The translations under genes and the position numbers were made by a program. DNA of 64,000 nt, taken from the NCBI GenBank assembly GCA_945906815.1, contig CAMDRT010000003.1:18766-82765 (forward strand). Direction: 5' to 3'. The notes under the pieces are model-generated. The model was not told the origin of the DNA. It worked only from the letters and a program-made list of their open reading frames with translations, and searched no databases. Source of the DNA: Bordetella parapertussis. Its GTDB lineage: Bacteria > Pseudomonadota > Gammaproteobacteria > Burkholderiales > SG8-41. This document shows positions 25,683 to 35,235 of the stretch, piece by piece; positions within the stretch are counted from its first letter, which is position 1; the number at the start of each line of letters is the position of its first letter.

Positions 25683-26258
25683 GTGGCTATGCGCGAAAAA
25701 CTTTCCCGCCGCCGCCGGCAACTGCTGTTCGCCGGTAGCGCGGGACTCATCATTTTCCCGGCCGCGGCACAGCTATGCCGCAGCACGCCGCGCGATCAAC
25801 TCGGCCCGTTCTATAGCCGCGGCGCTCCCGAGCAGAGCGAATTATGTGCCAGTGGTTCCGGCGGCAGCGAGCGGCTGATGGTTAGCGGGCGTGTCCTCGG
25901 TGCCGACTGCAAACCGCTCGCCGGCGCGCGGGTCGAGGTGTGGCACGCCGATGCCAATGGCGACTACAGCGAATTCACACGTGGCAAGAAAGATGATCCC
26001 GCGTGCCTGTTGCGCGCGAGTCTTAAAACCGATGCCGATGGACGCTATGTTTTTTCGAGCATAGTGCCGGCGCAATATCCGGGACGCCCGCGCCACATCC
26101 ACTATCGCGTGAGTCATGCGGCGCACGCCACGCTGGTGACGCAACTTTACTTTGGGCGCGAGCGTGGTGTGGCGGATGACCTCGTCGCGACCTTGCAACG
26201 CGACACTCAAGGTGTGGCGCGGGCGGCGTTTGACGTTACGCTGTCGCGGGCGGGCTAA
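25683..26258 (+). CDS. Exported intradiol ring-cleavage dioxygenase family protein
   Basis: This 191-residue protein has a twin-arginine-type leader (SRRRRQLLFAGSAGLIIFPA). The transthyretin-like catalytic fold follows with PLAGARVEVWHADANGDYSEF, DADGRYVFSSIVPAQYPGR and PRHIHYRVSH. The two Tyr (in GDYS and QYPG) and two His (HIH) residues that bind Fe(III) are all present, so it may cleave an aromatic diol or open a related substrate. It is shorter than catechol 1,2-dioxygenases and lacks their helical linker. It lies 24 bases after the degenerate paralogue. Confidence 0.82.
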   Translation: MAMREKLSRRRRQLLFAGSAGLIIFPAAAQLCRSTPRDQLGPFYSRGAPEQSELCASGSGGSERLMVSGRVLGADCKPLAGARVEVWHADANGDYSEFTRGKKDDPACLLRASLKTDADGRYVFSSIVPAQYPGRPRHIHYRVSHAAHATLVTQLYFGRERGVADDLVATLQRDTQGVARAAFDVTLSRAG

Positions 26259-26306
26259 ACCCTCTGTTCACCCTAGAAAAAGTATTTAGCCACAGACCAC
26301 AGAGTT

Positions 26307-26510
26307 CAATGGCACTATCTTAAGCGTTTTCAGGATGCGCGCCGGTCACCAGCCACAGGTGGTGGCACACGTGCAATGCGCATCCCGCAAGGCAAACTTC
26401 AAGACCATTAACCACGGAAAACGCGGAACACACAGAAAAATTCCGCGCACTTGTTTTTTCCGCGTATTCCGTGTGTTCCGTGGTAAATCGCTCTTAAGAT
26501 AGCGCCATTG
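26307..26510. repeat. MITE-like repeat family A, copy 2 (204 bp, inverted relative to copy 1)
   Basis: The ends CAATGGCACTATCTTAAG (26307-26324) and CTTAAGATAGCGCCATTG (26493-26510) are complementary at 17 of 18 positions. The interior is the reverse complement of copy 1, including TTCCGTGTGTTCCGTGGT. It lies in the 393-bp gap between the dioxygenase gene and ftsX. The rest of that gap shows no gene. Confidence 0.85.
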
Positions 26511-26651
26511 AACACAGAGTTTACAGAGGCAAATCAACCAGTTGGAGCGATTGTCCCTCTCACCAAACAGGTGAGTGCGACGAGCGAGTGCAAGCACTTG
26601 TTTTCTCTGTGTTCCGCGGCGCTCTCTGTGGCTGATCTGCTGGATTGAGGT

Positions 26652-27569
26652 TCACTGCGCAGGCTCCGGATCAAACTCCGCCAGATTGCGGCTGGCCGAC
26701 AGCCACGCGCCGAGCCAGCCGAGCGCGGCGGCGATCAGGCACAGACTTAGGGTATCGGGCGCCGAGAGGTGATGCAGCTTGAGGTTCGCAGCGTAAAATT
26801 CGGCGAGGCCAGCCAGGCGCTCATTCAGCAGATACAGCCCGCCCCAGGTGATCAGCCAGCCGCTCGCGCCCCCGGCCAGACCTAACGCCGTGCCGTAGTA
26901 CAAAAACGGGCGGCGGATGAACGGGTTGGTGGCGCCTATCAATTTGGCGACTTCGATCTCGGCGCGCTGTGTCAGTATTTGCAGGCGGATGGTGTTGAAG
27001 GTTACTGCCACCAGCGCGCATGCCAGCAACGCCCCTACTACCAGCACCACCAGCCACGCCAATTGCAATGCCGCATCCAGCCGCCGCGCCCATGCCGAAT
27101 CGAGCTGCACATGTTCGATTTTGGGCCAGGCTTTGAATTCATCACGCAGACCTTCGAGCGCGACGAGCGTATTTTCTTTTGCGTTCACCACGAAACCATC
27201 CGGCAGCGGATTGCGACCGAGGCTGCTGATGACGTCGGACAGACCTGATCCGGCCTTTAAGTCCTCCAGCGCCTGAGCGCGCGAGATGAATCTGAATTGG
27301 CTCACGCCGGCATGTCGTTGCAAACGGAGGGCGATCTCGCGCGTGTCGGTGTCCTCGGCTTCCACTGCCAGAAACAGGCTCACTTGCGGCGTGGGCGCGT
27401 TGTCGCGCGCGATGTCCTGTACATTCACCAGTGCCACATACAGCGCCAGCGGCAATGCCAGCGCTGCGCCGATCACGCCGATGTTAAGCAGGCTCGCCAG
27501 CGGCGTGCGCGCGAGGCGTGCCAGCGTGGCGGTGAGTCCCAGCCAGTGCTGGCGCAGCCAGTTTCTCAT
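26652..27569 (-). CDS. ftsX: Cell division protein FtsX
   Basis: This 305-residue inner-membrane protein has an N-terminal cytoplasmic tail and membrane segment (LLNIGVIGAALALPLALYVA). A periplasmic domain with LFLAVEAEDTDTREIALRL follows, then three C-terminal membrane segments with AEIEVAKLIGATNPFIRRPF. With FtsE it forms the ABC-type complex that recruits and activates peptidoglycan hydrolases through EnvC at the septum. Its ATG overlaps the ftsE stop (ATGA). Confidence 0.95.
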   Translation of the reverse strand: MRNWLRQHWLGLTATLARLARTPLASLLNIGVIGAALALPLALYVALVNVQDIARDNAPTPQVSLFLAVEAEDTDTREIALRLQRHAGVSQFRFISRAQALEDLKAGSGLSDVISSLGRNPLPDGFVVNAKENTLVALEGLRDEFKAWPKIEHVQLDSAWARRLDAALQLAWLVVLVVGALLACALVAVTFNTIRLQILTQRAEIEVAKLIGATNPFIRRPFLYYGTALGLAGGASGWLITWGGLYLLNERLAGLAEFYAANLKLHHLSAPDTLSLCLIAAALGWLGAWLSASRNLAEFDPEPAQ

Positions 27570-28234
27570 GCGGCGGGCGCGCCTTGCACCAGCTCGCCGT
27601 GTTCGAGCGCGATGCAGCGCGGCTGCAAGCGCGCGGCGAGCTGCTGATCGTGGGTGGCGATCACCACGGTAGCGCCGACCTGATGAAACGAGCGCAGCAA
27701 CTCGCCGAGTTCCAGCGCATACGCCGCATCGAGATTCGCTGTCGGCTCGTCCGCCAGCAAAATCGAAGGCCGGTGCACTATGGCGCGCGCGATGGCGAGC
27801 CGTTGCTGCTCACCACCGGAGAGCGTGACCGGCAGTGACTTTTCTTTGTCCAGCAAGCCCACTTTGTCGAGCGCAGCGCGCACCCGTCGAGCGGCGTCGG
27901 CGGCCTGATAGCCGATGATGTTCAGCGGCAGCATCACATTCTGGTACACGTTACGGTCATACAGCAATTTGTGATCCTGAAACATCAGGCCGAAATTACG
28001 CCGCACATACGGAATCGCCGAAGCGTGCAACGTGCCGACGTTCTGACCTTGCACCACCACGCTGCCGGAATTGGGCCGCTCAATCGCTGCCATCAGTTTG
28101 AGCAGTGTGCTCTTGCCAGCGCCGGAGTGTCCGGTGATGCACACCATTTCGCCGGCCTGAATTTCCAGCGTGACCGATTTCAGCGCCTCAAAGCCGCCGG
28201 GGTAGCGTTTGGTGACGTGGCTGAAGGAAATCAT
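27566..28234 (-). CDS. ftsE: Cell division ATP-binding protein FtsE
   Basis: This is a 222-residue ABC ATPase with Walker A GHSGAGKST, signature LSGGEQQRLAIARA and Walker B ILLADEPTANLD. The start is placed at 28234 (MISFSHVTKRYPGGFEALKS), preceded by GAAGG-type sequence on its strand. An in-frame extension upstream to 28411 runs into ftsY sequence and is not coding. It acts with FtsX and overlaps it by 4 bases. A perfect 13-bp palindrome separates it from ftsY. Confidence 0.95.
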   Translation of the reverse strand: MISFSHVTKRYPGGFEALKSVTLEIQAGEMVCITGHSGAGKSTLLKLMAAIERPNSGSVVVQGQNVGTLHASAIPYVRRNFGLMFQDHKLLYDRNVYQNVMLPLNIIGYQAADAARRVRAALDKVGLLDKEKSLPVTLSGGEQQRLAIARAIVHRPSILLADEPTANLDAAYALELGELLRSFHQVGATVVIATHDQQLAARLQPRCIALEHGELVQGAPAA

Positions 28235-28252
28235 AAGGGCAGGATAGGCTTG

Positions 28253-28279
28253 AGGACTGAGGACTAAGTCCTCAGTCCT
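28253..28279. repeat. Perfect palindrome of AGGACTG units across the ftsY stop
   Basis: AGGACTGAGGACT (28253-28265) and its exact complement AGTCCTCAGTCCT (28267-28279) are separated by one base. The ftsY stop codon (28272-28274) lies inside the right arm. There is no T-run, so it is not a standard terminator. It would form a strong hairpin in the ftsY-ftsE mRNA. Confidence 0.8.
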
Positions 28280-29276
28280 GCAGTAAAGCCGACACAAACT
28301 CCGCCGCTTTGAACGGACGCAAATCCTCCAAGCCTTCACCCACGCCGATAAAACGTACGGGTATCGGCTGGGCGCCCGCTTTGCCTGCGCGCCTATGCGC
28401 GATGGCGGCAATCACGCCGCCCTTGGCGGTGCCATCGAGCTTGGTCAGCACCAGACCGGTAACGCCCAGCGTGTCATCAAACGCTTGCACTTGCGCCAGC
28501 GCGTTCTGGCCGTTGTTGGCGTCGAGCACGATCAGTATCTCGTGCGGCGCGCCGGGCAGCGCTTTGTCGATAACGCGCTTTACTTTTTTTATTTCATCCA
28601 TCAGGTTCAGTTGCGTGGGCAGGCGTCCGGCGGTATCCGCCAGCACCACGTCGATACCGCGCGCCACTGCTGCATGCATCGCGTCAAACATCACTGCCGC
28701 TGCGTCACCCGAGGCTTGGCTGATGACCGCGACGTTGTTGCGTTCGCCCCACGCTATCAGTTGTTCGCGCGCCGCAGCGCGAAAGGTGTCACCCGCCGCC
28801 AGCAGCACTTTTTTGCCCTGTGCCTGATAGTAGTGTGCGAGCTTGCCGATCGAGGTGGTTTTGCCGGCACCGTTCACCCCCGCCAGCATGATGACAAACG
28901 GCTTGTGCGTGCCCACATCCAGCGGCTGCTCTATCGGCTTTAGCATCGCGGTGAGGTTTTCCGCCAGCGCCTGTTTGAGTTGCACTGCGTCGGTATAGCG
29001 TTCGCGCCGCGCTTGCGCGCGCAGGGCATCCAGCAGGAAAGCGGTGGCGCTCACGCCTACGTCGGCGGACAGCAGCACCGTTTCGAGTTCGCTGTAAAAC
29101 GCCTCGTCGAGTTTGCGGCCCGCGCCGAACAGCCCGGCGACCTGCGCGCCGAGTTTTTCGCGCGTTTTTGCAAGCCCTGACTTCAGCCGCGTGAGCCAGC
29201 CGCCGGACGGCGTGCCAGCTTCGCCAGCAACCGCGGGCGCCGCATCTTTGTCTTTGGATTTGAGGAAACCAAACAT
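28272..29276 (-). CDS. ftsY: Signal recognition particle receptor FtsY
   Basis: This 334-residue SRP-type GTPase has a short N-terminal A region, an N domain, and an NG GTPase core with VNGAGKTTSIGKLAHYY, DTFRAAAREQLIAW, DTAGRLPTQ and TKLDGTAKGG. It docks ribosome-SRP complexes at the inner membrane. It is first in the ftsY-ftsE-ftsX order and divergent from the M16 peptidase pair. Confidence 0.97.
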   Translation of the reverse strand: MFGFLKSKDKDAAPAVAGEAGTPSGGWLTRLKSGLAKTREKLGAQVAGLFGAGRKLDEAFYSELETVLLSADVGVSATAFLLDALRAQARRERYTDAVQLKQALAENLTAMLKPIEQPLDVGTHKPFVIMLAGVNGAGKTTSIGKLAHYYQAQGKKVLLAAGDTFRAAAREQLIAWGERNNVAVISQASGDAAAVMFDAMHAAVARGIDVVLADTAGRLPTQLNLMDEIKKVKRVIDKALPGAPHEILIVLDANNGQNALAQVQAFDDTLGVTGLVLTKLDGTAKGGVIAAIAHRRAGKAGAQPIPVRFIGVGEGLEDLRPFKAAEFVSALLQD

Positions 29277-29386
29277 CGGGCGTTGTGTCAGAAGCGAAGT
29301 CGGGCGCCAAGGGGGGTACCCGGCGCGCTGTAATTGGATACAATTCTACCCGAAACATTTTGCAGCTCTCTCCTGCGGTGGCGCTT

Positions 29387-30796
29387 ATGGTGAAATATCT
29401 GAATAAATGGATGGCGCGGCATGTTGCGCTTGGCGTGGTTGCGTTTTGCGTGCTAGCGGGGCTGCCAGCCACGGTGTACGCCGCCGACGCGAGCGTGGGC
29501 GAACACACGCTCGCCAACGGTATGCGCGTGATTGTCAAGACCGACCGCCGAGCGCCGGTGGTGGTGTCTATGGTTTGGTACAAGGTGGGCAGTGTGGACG
29601 AGGTCAACGGCGTCACCGGCGTCGCGCATGTGCTGGAGCACATGATGTTCAAGGGCACGAAAACCAATCCCAAGGCGGATTTTTCCAAACTGGTGGCGGC
29701 GGTGGGTGGGCGCGACAATGCGTTTACCAGCCGCGATTACACCGGCTATTTTCAGACGGTACAAAAAACGCAATTGCCGCTGATGCTCAAGATGGAGGCC
29801 GATCGCATGGTCAACACCCTGATCACGCAGGAGGAATTCAGCAAGGAAATCAAAGTGGTGATGGAAGAGCGGCGCATGCGCACCGACGACCGCGCACGGT
29901 CTGTGGTGTATGAGCAATTGATGGCAACCGCCTTGCTGGCGCATCCCTATCGCGCGCCGGTGGTGGGCTGGATGAGCGACCTGCAAAGCATGAATGCCGA
30001 GGACGCGCGCGCCTTTTATGAAAACTGGTACGCGCCCAACAACGCCACACTGGTGGTGGTGGGCGATGTGTCGCATGACGAGGTGTTCAAACTGGCGCAG
30101 GAACATTTTGGGCCGCACCCCTTCAAAACCTTGCCGCAGCGTAAGCCGCAGGACGAGCCGCCACAGACCGGCATCCGCCGTATCACCGTCAAAGCGCCCG
30201 CCGAACAGCCGTATTTTTTGATGGCGTACCGCGCGCCCAAACTGCGGGATGCCGAAAAAGACTGGGAGCCGTACGCGCTCGACATGCTGGCCAGCGTGCT
30301 CGACGGCAACGGCGCGTCGCGCTTTAGCCGCGAACTCATACGCGGCACCCAAATCGCCAGCAGTGTGGATGCCAGCTACGATGGCATGGGCCGCGGCCCG
30401 GCGTTCTTTTATTTTTCGGGTGTGCCCACTGCGGGCAAAACGCTGGCTGAACTGGAGCAAGCGGTGCGCGGCGAGGTCAAAAAAATCATCGACGATGGCG
30501 TCACCGAAGATGAGCTGCGGCGCATCAAGGCCCAGGTCGTCGCTGCGCGCGTGTATGAACGCGATTCCATGTTTTTCCAGGCGCGCCAGATCGGCTCGAT
30601 GGAAACCTCGGGCTACTCGTACCTGACGATAGATCTTATGACCGAAAAATTCAAAGCTGTCACCGCCGACCAAGTGCGCGAAGTTGCGCGCCGGTATTTG
30701 ATCGACAACGCGTTGACCGTGGCCTACCTCGAGCCACAGCCGGCGGGCGCCAGAAAGCCCGCCGCACCTGCTGTCGGAGCCCGTCATGCGCAGTAA
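29387..30796 (+). CDS. M16 zinc peptidase, active subunit
   Basis: This 469-residue exported peptidase has a signal peptide cleaved near ATVYAADASV. The inverted zinc motif HVLEH is at residues 81-85, with a downstream Glu in EFSKEIKVVMEERRM. Paired M16 proteins form a clamshell heterodimer in the periplasm that degrades peptides. The start at 29387 gives a credible signal sequence; an upstream in-frame stretch to 29285 looks non-coding. It overlaps the next gene by 11 bases. Confidence 0.9.
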   Translation: MVKYLNKWMARHVALGVVAFCVLAGLPATVYAADASVGEHTLANGMRVIVKTDRRAPVVVSMVWYKVGSVDEVNGVTGVAHVLEHMMFKGTKTNPKADFSKLVAAVGGRDNAFTSRDYTGYFQTVQKTQLPLMLKMEADRMVNTLITQEEFSKEIKVVMEERRMRTDDRARSVVYEQLMATALLAHPYRAPVVGWMSDLQSMNAEDARAFYENWYAPNNATLVVVGDVSHDEVFKLAQEHFGPHPFKTLPQRKPQDEPPQTGIRRITVKAPAEQPYFLMAYRAPKLRDAEKDWEPYALDMLASVLDGNGASRFSRELIRGTQIASSVDASYDGMGRGPAFFYFSGVPTAGKTLAELEQAVRGEVKKIIDDGVTEDELRRIKAQVVAARVYERDSMFFQARQIGSMETSGYSYLTIDLMTEKFKAVTADQVREVARRYLIDNALTVAYLEPQPAGARKPAAPAVGARHAQ

Positions 30797-32123
30797 ACTA
30801 TTGTTTTTATTGACTGTTTTATTGGTGTCAGGCGCAGCGCAAGCCATACTGCCGATCCAGCACTGGCAAACCGCCAATGGCGCACGGGTTTATTTCGTGG
30901 CCAACCGCGACCTGCCGATGCTGGATCTGAGCATCGACTTTGCCGCCGGCTCGGGCTATGACCGCAGCGAAAAACCCGGCGTGGCGAGCATGACCAATCG
31001 CGTCATGCGTCTCGGCGCCGAAGGCATGAGCGAAGACGAAATCGCCAGCAAAACGGCTGACGTGGGTGCGGCGATTTCAGGGCGTTTTGACAGCGACCGC
31101 GCGGGACTTTCCCTGCGCACGTTATCGAGCCGCGCGGAGCGCGAGCAGGCGCTGCAGGTCTACACCCGCATTTTGCACCAGCCGCTGTTTCCGCAGCCTG
31201 CGTTGGCGCGTGAAAAAACGCGACTTATCGGCTCGCTCAGGGAATCCGATATTCAGCCGGGCACCATCGCGGGACTGACGTTTAACCGCTTGCTGTATGC
31301 CGCGCATCCCTACGGACTGCGTGCGTCGGGCGACATCGAAGCGGTGGGCCGCATCACGCGTGACGATCTCACTGCGTTTTACCGGCGTCATTACGTTGCG
31401 CGCAATGCCGTCATCGCCATCATGGGCGACCTATCGCGTGATGAGGCCAACGCCATTGCCGAGCGCATCACCGCGGGTCTGCCCCAGCCGGACGGGCGTG
31501 TAGCGCCGGTGCTGCTGCCAGTGGAGGCGCAAGCGCAAAAGGTAACGCGCTTGATCCCGCACCACGCCTCGCAAAGCCACATTCTCATCGGCGCCATCGG
31601 TATTGCGCGCAATGACCCGGATTATTTTCCCTTATTCGTCGGCAACTACGTGCTGGGTGGCGGTGGATTTGCCTCGCGCATCAACGAAGAAGTGCGGCAA
31701 AAGCGCGGCCTTGCCTATTCGGCGTACAGTTATTTTTCGCCGTTGGCGCAAAAAGGCTCTTTCGTCATCGGCATGCAGACGCGCAAGGACCAGGCGCAGG
31801 AAGCGCTCGATGTCACCTTGAAGACGTTGCGCGATTTTGTGGCGCAGGGCCCGACCGCGCAAGAACTGCAGGACGCCAAGGCCAATCTCGTCGGCGGCTT
31901 TCCATTGCGTATCGACAACAACCGCAAGATTCATGAATATCTGGGCGTGATCGGTTTCTACAATCTGCCGCTGCAGTATCTGGATGAATTTACCGGCAAT
32001 ATCGAGCGCGTAACTGCTGCCGATATCCAGCGCGCCTTTGCCGCCCGCATAGACCCCGACCAACTGATCACGGTAGTGGTGGGTGCTGAAGGCGCTGAAA
32101 CAGCGGCGGCCGCAGCGAAATAA
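30786..32123 (+). CDS. M16 peptidase-like partner without zinc site
   Basis: This 445-residue homologue of the preceding protein has a signal peptide (LLFLLTVLLVSGAAQA). At the position of HxxEH it has EKPGVASMTNRVM, so it cannot bind zinc and is the non-catalytic half of the usual M16 pair. The C-terminal substrate-binding region (INEEVRQKRGLAYSAYSYF) is well preserved. Overlap with the active subunit gene supports stoichiometric co-expression. Confidence 0.9.
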   Translation: MRSKLLFLLTVLLVSGAAQAILPIQHWQTANGARVYFVANRDLPMLDLSIDFAAGSGYDRSEKPGVASMTNRVMRLGAEGMSEDEIASKTADVGAAISGRFDSDRAGLSLRTLSSRAEREQALQVYTRILHQPLFPQPALAREKTRLIGSLRESDIQPGTIAGLTFNRLLYAAHPYGLRASGDIEAVGRITRDDLTAFYRRHYVARNAVIAIMGDLSRDEANAIAERITAGLPQPDGRVAPVLLPVEAQAQKVTRLIPHHASQSHILIGAIGIARNDPDYFPLFVGNYVLGGGGFASRINEEVRQKRGLAYSAYSYFSPLAQKGSFVIGMQTRKDQAQEALDVTLKTLRDFVAQGPTAQELQDAKANLVGGFPLRIDNNRKIHEYLGVIGFYNLPLQYLDEFTGNIERVTAADIQRAFAARIDPDQLITVVVGAEGAETAAAAAK

Positions 32124-32216
32124 GTGTCGTGATAAGTGTCGTGACTGAGCCCGGAATGATTTTTGCTCAAGGTTTCCCCTGCGCTTGCTCTGTGGTGCAG
32201 CCCTGCGGTTGTTGAA

Positions 32217-33511
<1,295 letters not shown>

Positions 33512-33795
33512 AACCCGTGACGCGCCCGTTATCTGCTCCTGCCAGTTTGCCTGCAACAAGGCGGCGGATGTCGCAAACCCACCTTGGGACTTCGGGGTCA
33601 TCGATAAAGTGCACCGCCTGCGCAACGTGTACAAGTCGTCCAACGCTCGTCGATGACGGCGCTATTTACGATCCGCTGGCGGATGATCTGATGAGGATGC
33701 GCTCCCGAGGCTGCGCCGCTAGATGAAAGGACTTTATGGAGCGCGGCCCTTTATTGGCGAACTGAATTTGTGACAAAGTAAAATCAGGATGCGTC
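33512..33795. other. Intergenic stretch with decayed reading frames, unidentified
   Basis: These 284 bases hold no confident gene. One frame gives QFACNKAADVANPPWDFGV then VHRLRNVYKSSNAR, and another reads LVDDGAIYDPLADDLMRMRS directly after it. This suggests a frameshifted remnant of an unknown protein. No LexA box (CTGT-N8-ACAG) is visible before dinD. It marks the left edge of the accessory patch. Confidence 0.4.
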
Positions 33796-34686
33796 ATGAC
33801 CAGCAATCAACTGCCTGTACACGGCAAGAAGACGTTTGAAGAACTCAAGCTCAACAATGAGCACGGCGCCGAATACTGGAGCGCCCGCGATTTGCAACCT
33901 CTGCTGGGCTACAGCCAGTGGCGCCGTTTTGAAGACGCGGTAAAACGCGCCGTGATTTCGTGCGAAGCCTCTGGCAATAGCGTAGAGCATCACTTTGCCG
34001 ACGCCGGCAAACCGATCACGGGTGGTAAAGGTGCGGTTCAGGTGGTTGACGATTACCAACTTTCCCGCTTCGCCTGCTACCTCATAGCCCAGAATGGTGA
34101 CCCGCGCAAACCCGAGATCGCCGGGGCGCAGAAATATTTTGCTATCCAGGCCCGCCGTCAAGAGCAGAGTGATCAAGCCGCTGCCGACGTGGAGCGGCTG
34201 GAATTGCGCAAGCAGACAGCCGAAGAGTTCAAGGCACTATCGGGTGCGGCACAGGATGCCGGCGTACAAAGCAAAATGTTCGGCGTGTTCCACGACGCAG
34301 GCTACAAAGGGCTATATGGCGGCCTGGGGCGCGGTAGCATCAAGCAGCGCAAGGTCATTCCCGAAAAAGACAACCTGCTCGACCGTATGAACGCTACCGA
34401 ACTGGCGGCCAACCAGTTTCGCATGACCCAGACCCGCGACAAGCTCGCCCGCGACCGTGTAGGCAGTCAGGCACATGCGATCCAGACCCATGAGCAGGTC
34501 GGCAAGGAAGTGCGGGATGCCATCAAGCGCATAGGCGGCACGTTGCCGGAAAATATTCCGCCTGCCGAGCACATCAAGGAAGTTGAAAAACGGGTCAAGA
34601 AGGCGATCCCGAAGTTAACGCTGGATGAGCGCGAAGCGGGTGGTTTACTGGGTGATGCTGTCGATAAGCGCAAGGATAGCCGGTGA
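33796..34686 (+). CDS. dinD: DNA damage-inducible protein D (BRO-N family)
   Basis: This 296-residue DinD homologue has an N-terminal BRO-like domain (EYWSARDLQPLLGYSQWRRFEDAVKRA), then VDDYQLSRFACYLIAQNGDPRKPEIAGAQ split across the core, and a basic helical C-terminus. E. coli DinD inhibits RecA-mediated strand exchange; that role here is inherited by analogy. No SOS box is seen upstream, so the usual LexA control may be missing. It is surrounded by gene fragments, consistent with horizontal acquisition. Confidence 0.88.
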   Translation: MTSNQLPVHGKKTFEELKLNNEHGAEYWSARDLQPLLGYSQWRRFEDAVKRAVISCEASGNSVEHHFADAGKPITGGKGAVQVVDDYQLSRFACYLIAQNGDPRKPEIAGAQKYFAIQARRQEQSDQAAADVERLELRKQTAEEFKALSGAAQDAGVQSKMFGVFHDAGYKGLYGGLGRGSIKQRKVIPEKDNLLDRMNATELAANQFRMTQTRDKLARDRVGSQAHAIQTHEQVGKEVRDAIKRIGGTLPENIPPAEHIKEVEKRVKKAIPKLTLDEREAGGLLGDAVDKRKDSR

Positions 34687-34729
34687 TTTGACGGCGCAGC
34701 TCGGGCGAGGCTTCGGGGTCCCCAATCTC

Positions 34730-34935
34730 AGCTAGATGCGTAAGTTCTATACGCTATGACCCATGCCCTTAATTTTTCAGACACCGCCTGAAACATTGAC
34801 AGTGCCCGCAAGCAACGACCGAAAATTGCAGACACTGTCTGAAACAGCCGGCGCAGCCCGCCAGAACTTCCTGATGCTGGCAGATATCGCCAACCGCTTT
34901 CCCCTGCCCTGGTCGGTCTACGCTCGCCTGTCGAG
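34730..34935 (+). pseudogene. Fragment of a DUF1016 (YhcG/PDDEXK) nuclease gene
   Basis: In one frame the DNA reads MRKFYTL, a stop (34757-34759), then PMPLIFQTPPETLTVPAS, KLQTLSETA, and ANRFPLPWSVYARLSR. That is the pattern of DUF1016 proteins in their N-terminal region (MRxFYxxxP, repeated QTxSxES blocks, then LPWSHYVRLLS). Only this ~65-residue piece remains and it holds an internal stop. It accounts for most of the 338-bp gap between dinD and the next fragment. Confidence 0.65.
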
Positions 34936-35024
34936 GACGAGAGTGAGTAAAATCGACAGCGTTACGTGCAAACTATCTTGTCGAGCGGTGTAGCCCTGAC
35001 CGTGGCTTTAGAATGGAGACGGCA

Positions 35025-35231
35025 ATGAATCGCACTCGTGCTCTTGCGTTGCTCGCGCAGAGCAAGCCGATCCTGGCTGCGCGCTACGGCGTGACCCAAC
35101 TTGCCCTGTTCGGCTCCACCGCGCGCAGTCATGCGCGTAGCGATAGCGACTTGATGTCCTGGTCGCCTTCGATGGGCCGGCACCGGGGTTACGCTTCGGC
35201 AGGGTTTGAGTGTCGAATTTCTCGGAGCTAA
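35025..35231 (+). pseudogene. MntA-like nucleotidyltransferase, frameshifted and truncated
   Basis: It starts MNRTRALALLAQ and reaches LALFGSTARSHARSDSD, the GSx10DxD nucleotidyltransferase motif. Restoring one G near 35153 would give DLDVLVAFDGPA, so a single-base deletion explains the loss of frame. Beyond about 35200 the match fades and the DUF2130 gene begins at 35236. A homologous, intact copy lies at 36568. No hepT follows this copy. Confidence 0.7.
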
Positions 35232-35235
35232 ACGG

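Noticed and set aside
33700..33795. LexA operator upstream of dinD
   Set aside because: No CTGT-N8-ACAG or close variant is present in the 100 bases before the start.
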